64,000 bases of DNA, taken from Vibrio viridaestus (lineage in GTDB: Bacteria > Pseudomonadota > Gammaproteobacteria > Enterobacterales > Vibrionaceae). Shown here in pieces: positions 1 to 9,091 of the stretch (its first letter is position 1; every line of letters begins with the position of its first letter). The notes under the pieces were generated by a model. It ran no database searches and was not told the DNA's origin. It saw only the letters and a list, made by a program, of their open reading frames with translations. The DNA lies in NCBI RefSeq assembly GCF_003856525.1, contig NZ_RJVQ01000001.1, positions 496,001 to 560,000 of the forward strand. Direction: 5' to 3'. Position numbers and translations under genes: made by a program.

Positions 1-2
1 TA

Positions 3-833
3 AATTGGTTAGAAACCTGTAAGCGACTGATGGTCGTAGCCATTTTCATATGGACACTAATACGACTGACGAACAATATTGAATATTATATTTTAGCCAC
101 TAAAAGCAAAGATGAAACAACCGTACAGGCCGTAGCTAAGGTCGCTAAGCTATTTTTCGTCGTTATCGGTTTGCTTACTTTTTTACAGGCTTTTGGTCTG
201 AGCTTATCGGGTCTTCTCACCTTCGGTGGTGTGGGTGGTTTGATCGTCGGTCTTGCCGCAAAGGACTTACTGTCAAACTTCTTCGGTGGCTTAATGATCT
301 ATTTTGACCGTCCGTTTCGAGTCGGAGACTGGATTCGCTCCCCTGATAGATCAATTGAAGGTACTGTTGAACGCATTGGCTGGCGAATGACGATTATCAG
401 AACCTTTGATAAGCGGCCACTCTATGTACCAAATTCTGTTTTCAGTAGCATTGTCGTAGAAAACCCGTCCCGAATGTTAAACCGTCGAATTTACGAGACG
501 ATTGGTGTACGTTATGACGATGCAGATCATATTGCCAAAATTGTTCAAGCAGTAAAAACAATGCTTGAAGAGCATCCTGACATTGATGCTCAACAAACTC
601 TCATTGTTAACTTTGATAAATTTGGACCGTCTTCACTCGACTTTTTTGTCTACACATTTACAAAAACGGTGAACTGGATTCGTTATCACGAAGTGAAACA
701 AGATGTTCTGATAAAAATAATGAACATCATTCATGAACATGGTGCGGACATCGCCTACCCAACACAAACCATCAAATTACAACGAGAGTTGGAGGGTGAC
801 ACCACGATGAGAAATGTCGATAAAACAGTTTAA
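3..833 (+). CDS. MscS-family mechanosensitive channel (5' end outside window)
   Basis: The frame is open to the left edge, so the N-terminus and probably some membrane helices are missing. What remains shows a hydrophobic helix, then the Gly/Ala-rich pore helix (GGVGGLIVGLAAKDLLSNFFGG) that marks the MscS family, then the cytoplasmic beta domain (PFRVGDWIRSPDRSIEGTVERIGWRMTIIRTFD) and the alpha/beta vestibule. The AAKDLLSNFFGG form is typical of the YnaI/YbdG-like branch rather than MscS itself. Such channels sit in the inner membrane and release solutes on hypo-osmotic shock. It is followed at once by a strong bidirectional terminator. The family is secure; the exact subfamily is inferred. 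Confidence 0.88.
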   Translation, partial: NWLETCKRLMVVAIFIWTLIRLTNNIEYYILATKSKDETTVQAVAKVAKLFFVVIGLLTFLQAFGLSLSGLLTFGGVGGLIVGLAAKDLLSNFFGGLMIYFDRPFRVGDWIRSPDRSIEGTVERIGWRMTIIRTFDKRPLYVPNSVFSSIVVENPSRMLNRRIYETIGVRYDDADHIAKIVQAVKTMLEEHPDIDAQQTLIVNFDKFGPSSLDFFVYTFTKTVNWIRYHEVKQDVLIKIMNIIHEHGADIAYPTQTIKLQRELEGDTTMRNVDKTV

Positions 834-844
834 TTTTTAGGCAT

Positions 845-881
845 AAAAAAGCGCATTCTAGGAATGCGCTTTCGTTTTTTT
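845..881. terminator. Bidirectional intrinsic terminator between the MscS and Lon-like genes
   Basis: An 8-bp perfect stem (GCGCATTC at 851-858 with GAATGCGC at 862-869, 3-nt loop) has an A-run on the left and a T-run on the right, so it can stop transcription from both converging genes. Confidence 0.9.
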
Positions 882-890
882 GGGTTAGTG

Positions 891-3251
891 TTACTTTCTT
901 AGTGCATTAAGCTTCGATTGTGCAATACCGAAAACCGATTCAACAGGATAACTTCCATCGTCTCCAGATTGTCCTGCGACTTTGCCAGTAAAAATTTCGA
1001 TAGCTTCCGTAACATGCTCAATAGCCCAAATATGGAACTCACCTTTCTCGACAGCTTTGACAATGTCGGGTCTTAACATCAGGTTGTGCATATTAGACTG
1101 CGGAATTACAACGCCTTGAGTATTTTTTCTACCTTTGATAACACAGACATCAAAGAAACCTTCAATTTTCTCGTTTATGCCACCAATAGGCTGCGCTTCA
1201 CCGAACTGGTTCATAGAGCCAGTGATAGCAATATCCTGTCTGTTTGGTATCTTGGAGAAAGCCGATACTATCGCACAAACTTCAGCCATACTGGCGCTAT
1301 CACCATCGACTCCACCATACGACTGCTCAAAGGTGATAGTTGTAGTCAATGGAACATTGGCAGTTTTACCAAAAATCGAATGAAGATAAGCGGTTAAAAT
1401 CATCACACCTTTCGAGTGAATACTACCACCTAAATCGACACTTCTTTCAATGTCGATAATTTCTCCACTACCATAGGATGTTGTTGCTGTTATCCGGTTT
1501 GGAACCCCAAAATCATGATCTGTCGTTGCCAGCACGGAAAGGGCATTGACCTGACCAATTGAAGAACCGTCAGTTTGGATTAAAGTCGTTCCATTAGTAA
1601 AACTTTCCATCACTCCGAACTGCAGACGGTTTACTCGATGTTCCTGATTGTACAATGCCTCATCAACATGGCTCTGACGAATCATATTTGAGTGAGCCTG
1701 ACGAGCAACGTAATTTGACTCACGTAATAAATTACCAATATGCGCTGAGTGCAAAGATAATTTATTTTGGTCTCCTGTCAGTCTTGAGCTGTGTTCTATG
1801 AGTCTGGCTATGGCCTTTTTATCGCAATGTAGCAGATGGTTATCATGAACAAAGCTCGAAATGAATCGAGCATATTGCAGCTCTGAATCTTCGTTGCGAT
1901 TCATTTCATCCTCAAAATCAGCCGTAACACGAAATAGCTCACTGAACTCAGAGTCGTAATTCGTCAAAAGTTGATAAGTATGATAGTCCCCAAACAAGAT
2001 AATCTTCACATCGAGGGGAATAGGTTGAGGGTCTAGAGAGACTGCACCAGTCAGAGTTACCTCTTTCTCCAAAGACGTCATGCTAAGTTGGCGAGAACGA
2101 AGTGCTCGTTTTAAACCGTCCCACACATAAGGACGCTCCAGAACCTTAATCGCATCCATAAGCAGTACGCCACCATTCGCTTTATGCATGCTACCCGGAC
2201 GGATAAGGGAAAAGTCGGTAAACACAGTTCCTTTATAAGTAACGGTTTCAATGTATCCAAACAACGTATGATAATTCGGGTTCTCTTCAACCACGATAGG
2301 GAAAGAGTCATCAGAATGTGAAGCCATGACATTAATTTTATAACGTCTCGGCAGTTTTTTATCCAGAGAAGCAGTCGCCAATTCCCCTTGCTCATTGCTT
2401 TCATCAAGGAAGACTTCTACGTTATCAAGAATGTCTTTCTGTAAATCATCAAGATATTGCTTTATCTCTGGGAATTTAGAATAGTCTGCTTTCAAGTCTT
2501 TAATAAAATGTGCAATAACCTCAAGTGTGACATCATCATTCAGTTTCTTGATTTTATTGCTGTAATCTTCTTCCAACTCGGTCAGCAACCGGACCATATT
2601 ACGTAGATTGACTTCCAATTCATCAATCACTTTACCAAAGCGCTCCTGCTCTTTGATATCCAGCTCGTCGAATGTTTCCTCTGTATGCAGTTCTTCTCCG
2701 TTCATTGCAATGAACTGATAGTCACCTTGAGGAGTAATGGTGAGGCTCACGCCTTTTTCTTTAGCATCAGCCGTGATGGCATCCAATTCATCCTGCTGCT
2801 TGGCTGAAAGCTGGTTTTTTAATTTCTCAGCACGGCTAATATAGATTTCGTTATCAAAAGCCAATGGAATGCCATTAACCAGTTTGGTTAAAAGCTTTTC
2901 AATGTCCACGCGCAATTTATTGCCCACACCGCGTGGTAATTTGAGTACTTTCGGGGTACGGATATCCTCAAAATTTGCAACATAACACCAGTCAAACAAA
3001 TGCTCTGAGTTGTATTGATGACGATTAAGGTACCTTAGCACCATGGTTCGTTTACCCAAACCATTTCGGCCTATGGCATAAATGTTGTAACCTTTTTCCT
3101 TGATTGACATTGCAAACTCAACCGCTTTCTGTGCTCTTTCCTGACCGATAATCTCATCAATTGGAGCCAGTTCTTTAGTCGATTTGCAAGGCAAGTTTTC
3201 CAGCTCGGCAGTACGATATAACTGCTCAGAATTCATACATTTTATTGCCAT
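891..3251 (-). CDS. Lon-family ATP-dependent protease (AAA_32/Lon-C type)
   Basis: A 786-residue protein with an N-terminal AAA-like domain and a C-terminal Lon protease domain. The P-loop reads GRNGLGKRT near residue 60. The catalytic Ser is in GDSASMAE (Ser652) and the partner Lys in GGINEKIEGF (Lys695); their spacing of 43 matches that of classical Lon. The middle holds a long charged helical insertion instead of Lon's N-terminal substrate domain. It belongs to the LonB/YcbZ-like group, not the main Lon. I chose the ATG at 3251 because AGGGAAGG lies just upstream; a start at 3275 has a poorer site. Substrates cannot be inferred. It converges with the MscS gene and is divergent from the MATE exporter. 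Confidence 0.88.
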   Translation of the reverse strand: MAIKCMNSEQLYRTAELENLPCKSTKELAPIDEIIGQERAQKAVEFAMSIKEKGYNIYAIGRNGLGKRTMVLRYLNRHQYNSEHLFDWCYVANFEDIRTPKVLKLPRGVGNKLRVDIEKLLTKLVNGIPLAFDNEIYISRAEKLKNQLSAKQQDELDAITADAKEKGVSLTITPQGDYQFIAMNGEELHTEETFDELDIKEQERFGKVIDELEVNLRNMVRLLTELEEDYSNKIKKLNDDVTLEVIAHFIKDLKADYSKFPEIKQYLDDLQKDILDNVEVFLDESNEQGELATASLDKKLPRRYKINVMASHSDDSFPIVVEENPNYHTLFGYIETVTYKGTVFTDFSLIRPGSMHKANGGVLLMDAIKVLERPYVWDGLKRALRSRQLSMTSLEKEVTLTGAVSLDPQPIPLDVKIILFGDYHTYQLLTNYDSEFSELFRVTADFEDEMNRNEDSELQYARFISSFVHDNHLLHCDKKAIARLIEHSSRLTGDQNKLSLHSAHIGNLLRESNYVARQAHSNMIRQSHVDEALYNQEHRVNRLQFGVMESFTNGTTLIQTDGSSIGQVNALSVLATTDHDFGVPNRITATTSYGSGEIIDIERSVDLGGSIHSKGVMILTAYLHSIFGKTANVPLTTTITFEQSYGGVDGDSASMAEVCAIVSAFSKIPNRQDIAITGSMNQFGEAQPIGGINEKIEGFFDVCVIKGRKNTQGVVIPQSNMHNLMLRPDIVKAVEKGEFHIWAIEHVTEAIEIFTGKVAGQSGDDGSYPVESVFGIAQSKLNALRK

Positions 3252-3466
3252 AACCTTCCCTACTTCACGATCCATGCTTGTTGAATCCTAGTTTAAATGC
3301 AATTTGTTGAATTTATAGTGACTTATTTCCAAATCAGGTTTAAGTGCGCAAATAGTGACCACAAATCATAAAATTTATCGAATATCTCAGAGCCAATTTC
3401 TTGGGTTTCGTTGTTTAATATGCTCTACTAGGCGCCAATTCATAAGAGAAGACTTAATTACTGAAT

Positions 3467-4783
3467 ATGCAAAAGCAGAATAAAGAACTGTCAAAACAGC
3501 TATTTTCTATGACTTGGCCAATGCTCTTTGGCGTGCTTTCTTTGATGAGTTTCCAACTAGTCGACAGCGCATTCATTGGTCAACTAGGCGTATTACCACT
3601 AGCAACTCAGGGATTCACCTTACCGATTCAGATGATCATCATCGGAATACAAGTGGGGCTGGGAATTGCGACAACAGCCATCATTTCAAGAGCGATTGGG
3701 GCAGAGAACATCCTTTTAGCGAAGCAGCTTGGCGGTCTTATATTGCTACTGGGGTGTTTATCTGTTGCGATTCTATGTGCTGTTATTTACTTAATAAGAA
3801 TCCCAATCCTAAATCTATTGGATGCTCAAGCAGAAGTCTTACCTATCGTTGATGGATACTGGCCTATATGGCTGGTGAGCGCTTGGACTGGAGCAGCGTT
3901 ATACTTTCTTTATAGCCTATGTCGAGCTAACGGCAACACAATGCTGCCAGGGTCGATGATGATGGTAACAAGTTTACTGAATTTAGTACTCGACCCAATA
4001 TTCATATTTACGCTTGATTGGGGGATTAATGGTGCGGCCGTTGCGACAACCTTATCTTTCTTTATCGGTATACTAATCGTTTTTCCTAAGGTCTATAAGA
4101 AACACTGGATGACCTTCCATTGGGCGGATTTTGATATAAAGCAGAGTATTGGTAACATACTCTCAATCATGGGACCTGCGATGATAAGCCAGCTACTCCC
4201 ACCTGTTTCTTCAATGTTAGCCACAAAATTGTTGGCCACATTTGGGCCTGCAGCAGTCGCAGCTTGGGCAGTAGGATCAAGATTCGAATTCTTTTCCATC
4301 GTATCAGTCCTTGCTCTGACAATGTCAATGCCACCGATGATCGGGCGGTTATTAGGACAAAAGCAGTTTGCGCAAATTGAATCACTGGTTCGCATCGCCG
4401 TTCGTTTCATTTTAGGCTTTCAAACCATTTTGGCAATCGTGACTCTTATTTTCTCTGGTCTACTTACCAGACTGATGTCAGGAGACGATAGCGTGCGTCA
4501 TCTTCTAGAATGGCATTTAACCTGGGTCCCTATCAGCTTGGGTCCACTCGGCATATGTATTTTAATCGTTTCAGTATCTAATGCCTTGGGCCGTTCTTAT
4601 AGAGCCCTAGTGATTTCAGGTCTTCGGCTGTTCGCCTTTTTCCTACCCGCGCTATGGCTCGGATCATACCTTTTTGATATTCAGGGAATTTACTTAGGGG
4701 CACTTTTAGGTAATGTTCTTGCCGGACTAGCAGCATGGTTACTCTATAGAAATACAATGGATGTCTTAAGAGCGAAGCAATAA
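3467..4783 (+). CDS. MATE-family efflux transporter (DinF-like)
   Basis: A 438-residue, very hydrophobic protein with about 12 predicted membrane helices. The start (SKQLFSMTWPMLFGVLSLMSFQLVDSAFIGQLG) has the family pattern in which the first helix is followed by a conserved D-x-A-F-I/V-G-x-L-G segment. MATE proteins export cationic compounds or drugs in exchange for Na+ or H+. It looks closest to the DinF branch, but there is no adjacent lexA and I saw no SOS box. Upstream is a 215-bp divergent region shared with the Lon-like gene. Substrate unknown. Confidence 0.88.
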   Translation: MQKQNKELSKQLFSMTWPMLFGVLSLMSFQLVDSAFIGQLGVLPLATQGFTLPIQMIIIGIQVGLGIATTAIISRAIGAENILLAKQLGGLILLLGCLSVAILCAVIYLIRIPILNLLDAQAEVLPIVDGYWPIWLVSAWTGAALYFLYSLCRANGNTMLPGSMMMVTSLLNLVLDPIFIFTLDWGINGAAVATTLSFFIGILIVFPKVYKKHWMTFHWADFDIKQSIGNILSIMGPAMISQLLPPVSSMLATKLLATFGPAAVAAWAVGSRFEFFSIVSVLALTMSMPPMIGRLLGQKQFAQIESLVRIAVRFILGFQTILAIVTLIFSGLLTRLMSGDDSVRHLLEWHLTWVPISLGPLGICILIVSVSNALGRSYRALVISGLRLFAFFLPALWLGSYLFDIQGIYLGALLGNVLAGLAAWLLYRNTMDVLRAKQ

Positions 4784-4810
4784 AAAAGCAGCATGGTTAC
4801 CCATGCTGCT
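4781..4810 (-). terminator. Intrinsic terminator of aroG
   Basis: A 10-bp perfect stem (4787-4796 with 4801-4810, loop TTAC) is followed, read on the minus strand, by a run of six T. On the plus strand there is no T-run, so it serves mainly the aroG transcript. Confidence 0.85.
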
Positions 4811-4828
4811 TCGCTAATGATACAAAAA

Positions 4829-5887
4829 TTAACCGCGTAGCTGTCTTCTCTTTGCAACCGCACTTGCAAGTTGACGGAGTACGGCTTCGGTATCTTCCCA
4901 CCCGATACAAGCATCAGTAATAGATTGTCCGTACACAGGCGCTTTACCATCGACAAGGTCCTGACGACCTTCGACTAAATGTGACTCAATCATAACGCCA
5001 AAAATAGATTGTTCACCGTTAGCTAGCTGATTAGAAATATCCTCAGCGACAACCATTTGACGTTGATATTGTTTAAGACTGTTAGCATGACTGAAGTCGA
5101 TCATGACTTTTTTAGGCAATTTAACTTCGCCCAGTTTCTCACTGACTTCCTGTACGTGCTCTGCACTGTAATTTGGCTCCTTACCACCACGTAAAATGAG
5201 GTGGCAATAAGGGTTTCCAGCTGTCTCAACAATAGCAGAATGACCATATTTCGTTACAGAAAGGAAATGGTGTGACGCTTCAGCTGCACGAATCGCATCC
5301 GCAGCAATCTTGATATTTCCATCAGTACCATTTTTAAATCCAACCGGACAAGATAAGCCAGAAGCCAATTCTCTGTGAACCTGTGATTCAGTTGTACGAG
5401 CACCGATTGCTCCCCAACTAATAAGGTCAGCAACATACTGAGGAGTGATCATATCTAAGAACTCACTCGCAGTTGGAACTCCCATATCAGTCAAATCAAG
5501 AAGTAATTTTCGACCGATTCGTAATCCATCATTAATCTCATAGGTATCGTTTAGATACGGGTCGTTGATCAATCCTTTCCATCCAACTGTCGTTCTAGGT
5601 TTCTCGAAATAGACACGCATAATAATTTCGAGATCACCACTAAGTTCATCACGCAGGGTTTTTAGTCGGCGACCATAGTCAAGCGCAGCTTCGGTATCGT
5701 GGATAGAACAAGGACCAATCACCACAACAAGGCGGTCATCTTTACTTTCTAAGATGTTATGAATCGCTTCTCGTGCGTTAAACGTAGTGGATGACGCAGT
5801 ATGAGTCGCAGGGAATTTCTCTAAAATAGCAACTGGTGGTAATAATTCTTTAACTTTTTTAATTTTTACATCGTCTGTTTGAAACAT
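4829..5887 (-). CDS. aroG: 3-deoxy-7-phosphoheptulonate (DAHP) synthase, AroG type
   Basis: Condenses phosphoenolpyruvate and erythrose-4-phosphate, the first step of the shikimate pathway to aromatic amino acids. At 352 residues it is the length of E. coli AroG and aligns end to end: KELLPPVAILEKFPAT, VVIGPCSIHD (metal-binding Cys), EKPRTTVGWKGLINDP (PEP-binding Arg/Lys), GAIGARTTESQ, FKNGTDG, and DFSHAN, ESHL and TDACIGWED with the remaining metal ligands. The regulatory region around LSCPVG also resembles AroG (Phe-sensitive) more than AroF or AroH, but effector specificity is inferred. It is a single-gene unit with its own terminator; TyrR-box-like sites lie about 160-190 bp upstream. Confidence 0.95.
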   Translation of the reverse strand: MFQTDDVKIKKVKELLPPVAILEKFPATHTASSTTFNAREAIHNILESKDDRLVVVIGPCSIHDTEAALDYGRRLKTLRDELSGDLEIIMRVYFEKPRTTVGWKGLINDPYLNDTYEINDGLRIGRKLLLDLTDMGVPTASEFLDMITPQYVADLISWGAIGARTTESQVHRELASGLSCPVGFKNGTDGNIKIAADAIRAAEASHHFLSVTKYGHSAIVETAGNPYCHLILRGGKEPNYSAEHVQEVSEKLGEVKLPKKVMIDFSHANSLKQYQRQMVVAEDISNQLANGEQSIFGVMIESHLVEGRQDLVDGKAPVYGQSITDACIGWEDTEAVLRQLASAVAKRRQLRG

Positions 5888-6044
5888 TCTGCTCTACATC
5901 CTTTACTACTATTAGTGCACTCTCAGGCTCGTTGTTAGCTTGTTTTTATAAGTCAGTGTTATTTGACCTCTGTAAGTTAACGGCTGAACCAAACTCTTGC
6001 AAGCATTATTTAATATTTAATGCAATAGATTGATATATATTAGG

Positions 6045-6074
6045 TGTAAACCACATTGTAAATTAAAGTGTACA
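6045..6074 (-). promoter_or_regulatory. Tandem TyrR-box-like sites upstream of aroG
   Basis: Read on the minus strand, three half-sites recur at 12-bp spacing: TGTACA, TTTACA, TTTACA. The first two make TGTACACTTTAATTTACA (6057-6074), 11 of 12 matches to the TyrR consensus TGTAAA-N6-TTTACA. The second and third form a weaker overlapping box (6045-6062). A strong box next to a weak one is the usual layout at TyrR-controlled promoters. The rest of the 340-bp gap is AT-rich with no other clear signal. Confidence 0.6.
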
Positions 6075-6253
6075 CCGAGATTAAATAAATCATAGAACTC
6101 TCAGTTAATACCAATATTGATCAGGTTTTATGGTGAAATTAGCTAATCGATATACACTGTTTAACGATTGCGTGCACATTACATTGGAAAAAGTTAACGT
6201 AGACTGATTTAATCACTATGAAATCCTAAGTGACAGAAAAGAGGCAGATTTTT

Positions 6254-7951
6254 ATGAAACAATTGGTGGACCGCTGGCTTGAGAAAGACCCCGATCCGAC
6301 AACTCAGGCTGAGTTGCAAACTTTAATTACAGAGAATCAGGTTGCTGAAATTAAAGATCGCTTCTCCTCTCGCCTCGCGTTCGGCACAGCTGGATTAAGA
6401 GGTAAAGTGGGAGCAGGACCGAATAGAATGAATCGTCTCGTTATACAAGAAACGAGTCTTGGACTTGGCCACTACCTGATAAAAAATGTTCCTGAAGCAA
6501 AACAAAAAGGCGTGATTATAGGCTTTGACGCGAGACCAGATTCTAAACAATTCGCTCAAGACTCCGCTGAAGTATTACTGTCATTGGGATTTACCGTATA
6601 TCTTACAGATGATATCGTTCCAACGCCTTTGATTGCTTTCGGTGTCAAGAACTACTCAACGGCTGCCGGAATTGTTGTGACCGCAAGTCATAACCCTCCC
6701 GAATACAATGGATTTAAAGTGTATTGGGGCAATGGCGCTCAAATCATTCCACCTCATGATGAAGGTATTGCCGAATGCATCGATGCAGCGACGCTTTTAC
6801 CATTACAGAGAATAGCGCTATCAAAAGCGAATGATAAATTGGTCTGGTTATCAAAAGAATTTAATCAAACTTACCTTGATGCCATTCTTGTAAATACACC
6901 GTCAATATCGCAGCACCATAAGCAGGTCAGTGTCGCTTACACGGCTATGCACGGCGTTGGCGGCAAGTTCATTGATTCGATTGCAGCTCAAATCAATCTT
7001 AATATGTTTTTTACTGTAGCGGAGCAGTATCAGCCCGATGGTCTATTTCCAACGGTTAAGTTTCCAAATCCAGAAGAACCTGGCGCAATGGATCTCGTCA
7101 TCAAACTTGCCAAAGAAAACGGAGCTGACTTAGCCTGTGCAAATGACCCTGACGCTGACCGCTTTGCTGTCGCAGCTAAAACAGAAGACGATCAATTTAG
7201 AATGCTAACAGGTGACCAAGTCGGTATATTGCTTGCGGATTATATTCTAGCGAAGAAGGATGGTCCTTGTTGGATAGGAAACACAATTGTTTCGTCCAGC
7301 CTTTTGGGAAAGGTGGCTAATTCTTACAATGCTAATTACTTCAAAACTCTCACTGGCTTTAAATGGTTAACTAACGTTGCAATGGGCAAAGAATCGAAAG
7401 ATAAGCCATTTGTGTTTGCTTATGAAGAGGCGCTCGGCTATGCGGTAAATAGCTTGGTTTCGGACAAAGATGGTCTAAGTGCTTTTGCTGTGTTTGTATC
7501 GCTGGCAGACGAACTCAAACAACAAGGCAGAACAATATGGGATAAGTTATCTGATCTATATCATCAGCATGGATTTTATGTCACAGCACAGAAAAGCATC
7601 GCTCTCACGTCATCGGATGATTCAATCGGTGATAAGCTGCGCGCGACTCCACCAACCCATATTGCCGGTCGATCAGTTGTATTAACTGAAGATTTTAAAT
7701 CGCTGAAAAGCGTGGACGTAAATAATAATTCACAACCGCTTGATTACCCAACGAGCGACGTTTTGATCTATCATCTTGAAGGAGATTGTCGAGTCATCGT
7801 CAGGCCATCAGGTACAGAACCCAAAATAAAATGCTATTACGAATTATGTTACCCAATGGAACCAAACCAATTATATTGGGATGCACAGTCGATAGCAGAT
7901 GAACAAATAGCGATGTTGATTTCAGAGCATCAATCTGAAATAAGCAGTTAA
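6254..7951 (+). CDS. Phosphohexomutase (PgcA-like phosphoglucomutase/phosphomannomutase)
   Basis: Interconverts hexose 1- and 6-phosphates through a phosphoserine. All four family motifs are present: the phosphoserine loop TASHNPPEYNGFK (Ser145), the metal site DPDADR (298-303), the sugar-binding EEALGY, and the phosphate-binding RPSGTEPKIK near the C-terminus. At 565 residues it matches the long PGM2/PgcA class rather than the shorter ManB/GlmM class. A GTG at 6230 is also in frame, but AGAGG lies about 9 nt before the ATG at 6254, so I chose that. It may feed glycogen or envelope sugar synthesis, but no pathway partner is adjacent. Confidence 0.92.
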   Translation: MKQLVDRWLEKDPDPTTQAELQTLITENQVAEIKDRFSSRLAFGTAGLRGKVGAGPNRMNRLVIQETSLGLGHYLIKNVPEAKQKGVIIGFDARPDSKQFAQDSAEVLLSLGFTVYLTDDIVPTPLIAFGVKNYSTAAGIVVTASHNPPEYNGFKVYWGNGAQIIPPHDEGIAECIDAATLLPLQRIALSKANDKLVWLSKEFNQTYLDAILVNTPSISQHHKQVSVAYTAMHGVGGKFIDSIAAQINLNMFFTVAEQYQPDGLFPTVKFPNPEEPGAMDLVIKLAKENGADLACANDPDADRFAVAAKTEDDQFRMLTGDQVGILLADYILAKKDGPCWIGNTIVSSSLLGKVANSYNANYFKTLTGFKWLTNVAMGKESKDKPFVFAYEEALGYAVNSLVSDKDGLSAFAVFVSLADELKQQGRTIWDKLSDLYHQHGFYVTAQKSIALTSSDDSIGDKLRATPPTHIAGRSVVLTEDFKSLKSVDVNNNSQPLDYPTSDVLIYHLEGDCRVIVRPSGTEPKIKCYYELCYPMEPNQLYWDAQSIADEQIAMLISEHQSEISS

Positions 7952-7957
7952 ACGTCA

Positions 7958-8008
7958 GTTAGGGAGGGTCAAGATCGTATCCTCCCTAACCGACTCTTGC
8001 TATTTTTT
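7958..8008 (+). terminator. Probable terminator of the phosphohexomutase gene
   Basis: A 10-bp stem (GTTAGGGAGG at 7958-7967 with CCTCCCTAAC at 7981-7990) is followed 12 nt later by TTTTTT. The T-run is farther than ideal, so efficiency is uncertain. Confidence 0.55.
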
Positions 8009-8057
8009 GCCACCCTGTTATCTTGCCTATCCCATTTTCAACATAATCGTAATAGTT

Positions 8058-8765
8058 ATGGAATCCGCTCTGGTACAGCAGTCAAAATTAGACTTATTTT
8101 TGAAAGGTGCCCTTGCCATTCTACCTCTTAGTATTGCGGTTATTCCATGGGGGCTTCTCGCAGGATCATACGCTGTCGATTCAGGTCTGAGTCCTTTTGA
8201 CAGCCAGGCTTTATCAACCGTTTTGTATGCGGGCGCGGCACAACTTGCTGCTACCGGTATGCTCAAAGCGGGTGCTTCTACTCTTACAATGATTATAACC
8301 ACATTCTTCATTACATCACGTCATCTGTTGTACAGTATTTCAATGAGACAGAATATCAGTCAGCTCCCATTAAAGTGGCGCCTTACGCTTGGCTTTTTAC
8401 TCACAGATGAACTATTTGCCGTTATTGGGAATAAAAAGTCGCAGTGTTTTGAACGTTGGTATGCTTTAGGAGCAGGTCTTAGCTTTTATTTGATATGGAA
8501 TATTGCAAGTTTCGTTGGAATATTTCTAGGGTCATCGATACCAGATCTGAGTTCGATTGGATTGGATTTCGCCATCGTGGGCACCTTCATCGCCATTATT
8601 ATTCCTACGATTAAAAATATACCCATTTTAGTCACGGTACTTGTTGCTATCCTGAGTTCCGTATTTTTTACTGTGATGAATGTTGAGAGCGGCCTTATCA
8701 TAACAAGTGTATTAGCCATGGTTTCAGGGTACGTAACAGAGATAACGATGGACAGAAGAAAATGA
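8058..8765 (+). CDS. azlC: AzlC-family branched-chain amino acid exporter, large subunit
   Basis: A 235-residue inner-membrane protein with the AzlC/YgaZ signature: GALAILPLSIAVIPWGLLAG at the N-terminus, then YAGAAQLAA and FFITSRHLLYS, and about six further hydrophobic helices. With AzlD it forms a two-component exporter for branched-chain amino acids or analogues. A TTG in frame at 8007 falls in the T-tract of the preceding terminator, so the ATG at 8058 is the better start, although no strong ribosome-binding site precedes it. Its stop overlaps the azlD start (ATGA), implying translational coupling. Confidence 0.9.
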   Translation: MESALVQQSKLDLFLKGALAILPLSIAVIPWGLLAGSYAVDSGLSPFDSQALSTVLYAGAAQLAATGMLKAGASTLTMIITTFFITSRHLLYSISMRQNISQLPLKWRLTLGFLLTDELFAVIGNKKSQCFERWYALGAGLSFYLIWNIASFVGIFLGSSIPDLSSIGLDFAIVGTFIAIIIPTIKNIPILVTVLVAILSSVFFTVMNVESGLIITSVLAMVSGYVTEITMDRRK

Positions 8766-9079
8766 TATTACTACAGATTTCCCTAATGGCTGCCCTTGTT
8801 TTTCTCAGTCGTTATCTTTTTCTTGAACCCAAGTTACCTCTGAAATTGAGTCCATCCATTCAACGATTTCTTAGCTATTCAAGCCCCGCAGTACTAACAG
8901 CGATTTGGGCACCGATTGTCTTCACATCAGATAACGTCTTAGCCCTTAGTACCACGAACCCATACATTTGGTCTGCCCTGATAGCAGGCGTAATCGCTTG
9001 GTTAACCAAGAATGTCCTACTAACAACCATCTTGAGTATGCTGATTTTTTTAACACTCAATCTGGTCGTATTTCAATAA
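8762..9079 (+). CDS. azlD: AzlD-family branched-chain amino acid exporter, small subunit
   Basis: A 105-residue protein of nearly continuous hydrophobic segments, typical of AzlD/YgaH. The segment SRYLFLEPKLPLKLSPSIQRFLSYSSPAVLTAIWAP matches the family pattern in which an Arg-containing helix 1 is followed by the L-x-Y-x-P-x-A-V-L motif. It overlaps azlC by 4 bases and is the obligatory partner in the exporter. It converges with the FAH-family gene, leaving only 12 bp between stops. Confidence 0.88.
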   Translation: MILLQISLMAALVFLSRYLFLEPKLPLKLSPSIQRFLSYSSPAVLTAIWAPIVFTSDNVLALSTTNPYIWSALIAGVIAWLTKNVLLTTILSMLIFLTLNLVVFQ

Positions 9080-9091
9080 AGATTGACACAG

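Noticed and set aside
1086-1397. Open frame antisense to the Lon-like gene
   Set aside because: It lies wholly inside a well-supported protease gene, has no family similarity and no ribosome-binding site.
3276-3466. SOS (LexA) box before the DinF-like MATE gene
   Set aside because: I looked for CTG-N10-CAG in the divergent gap and found no convincing match.
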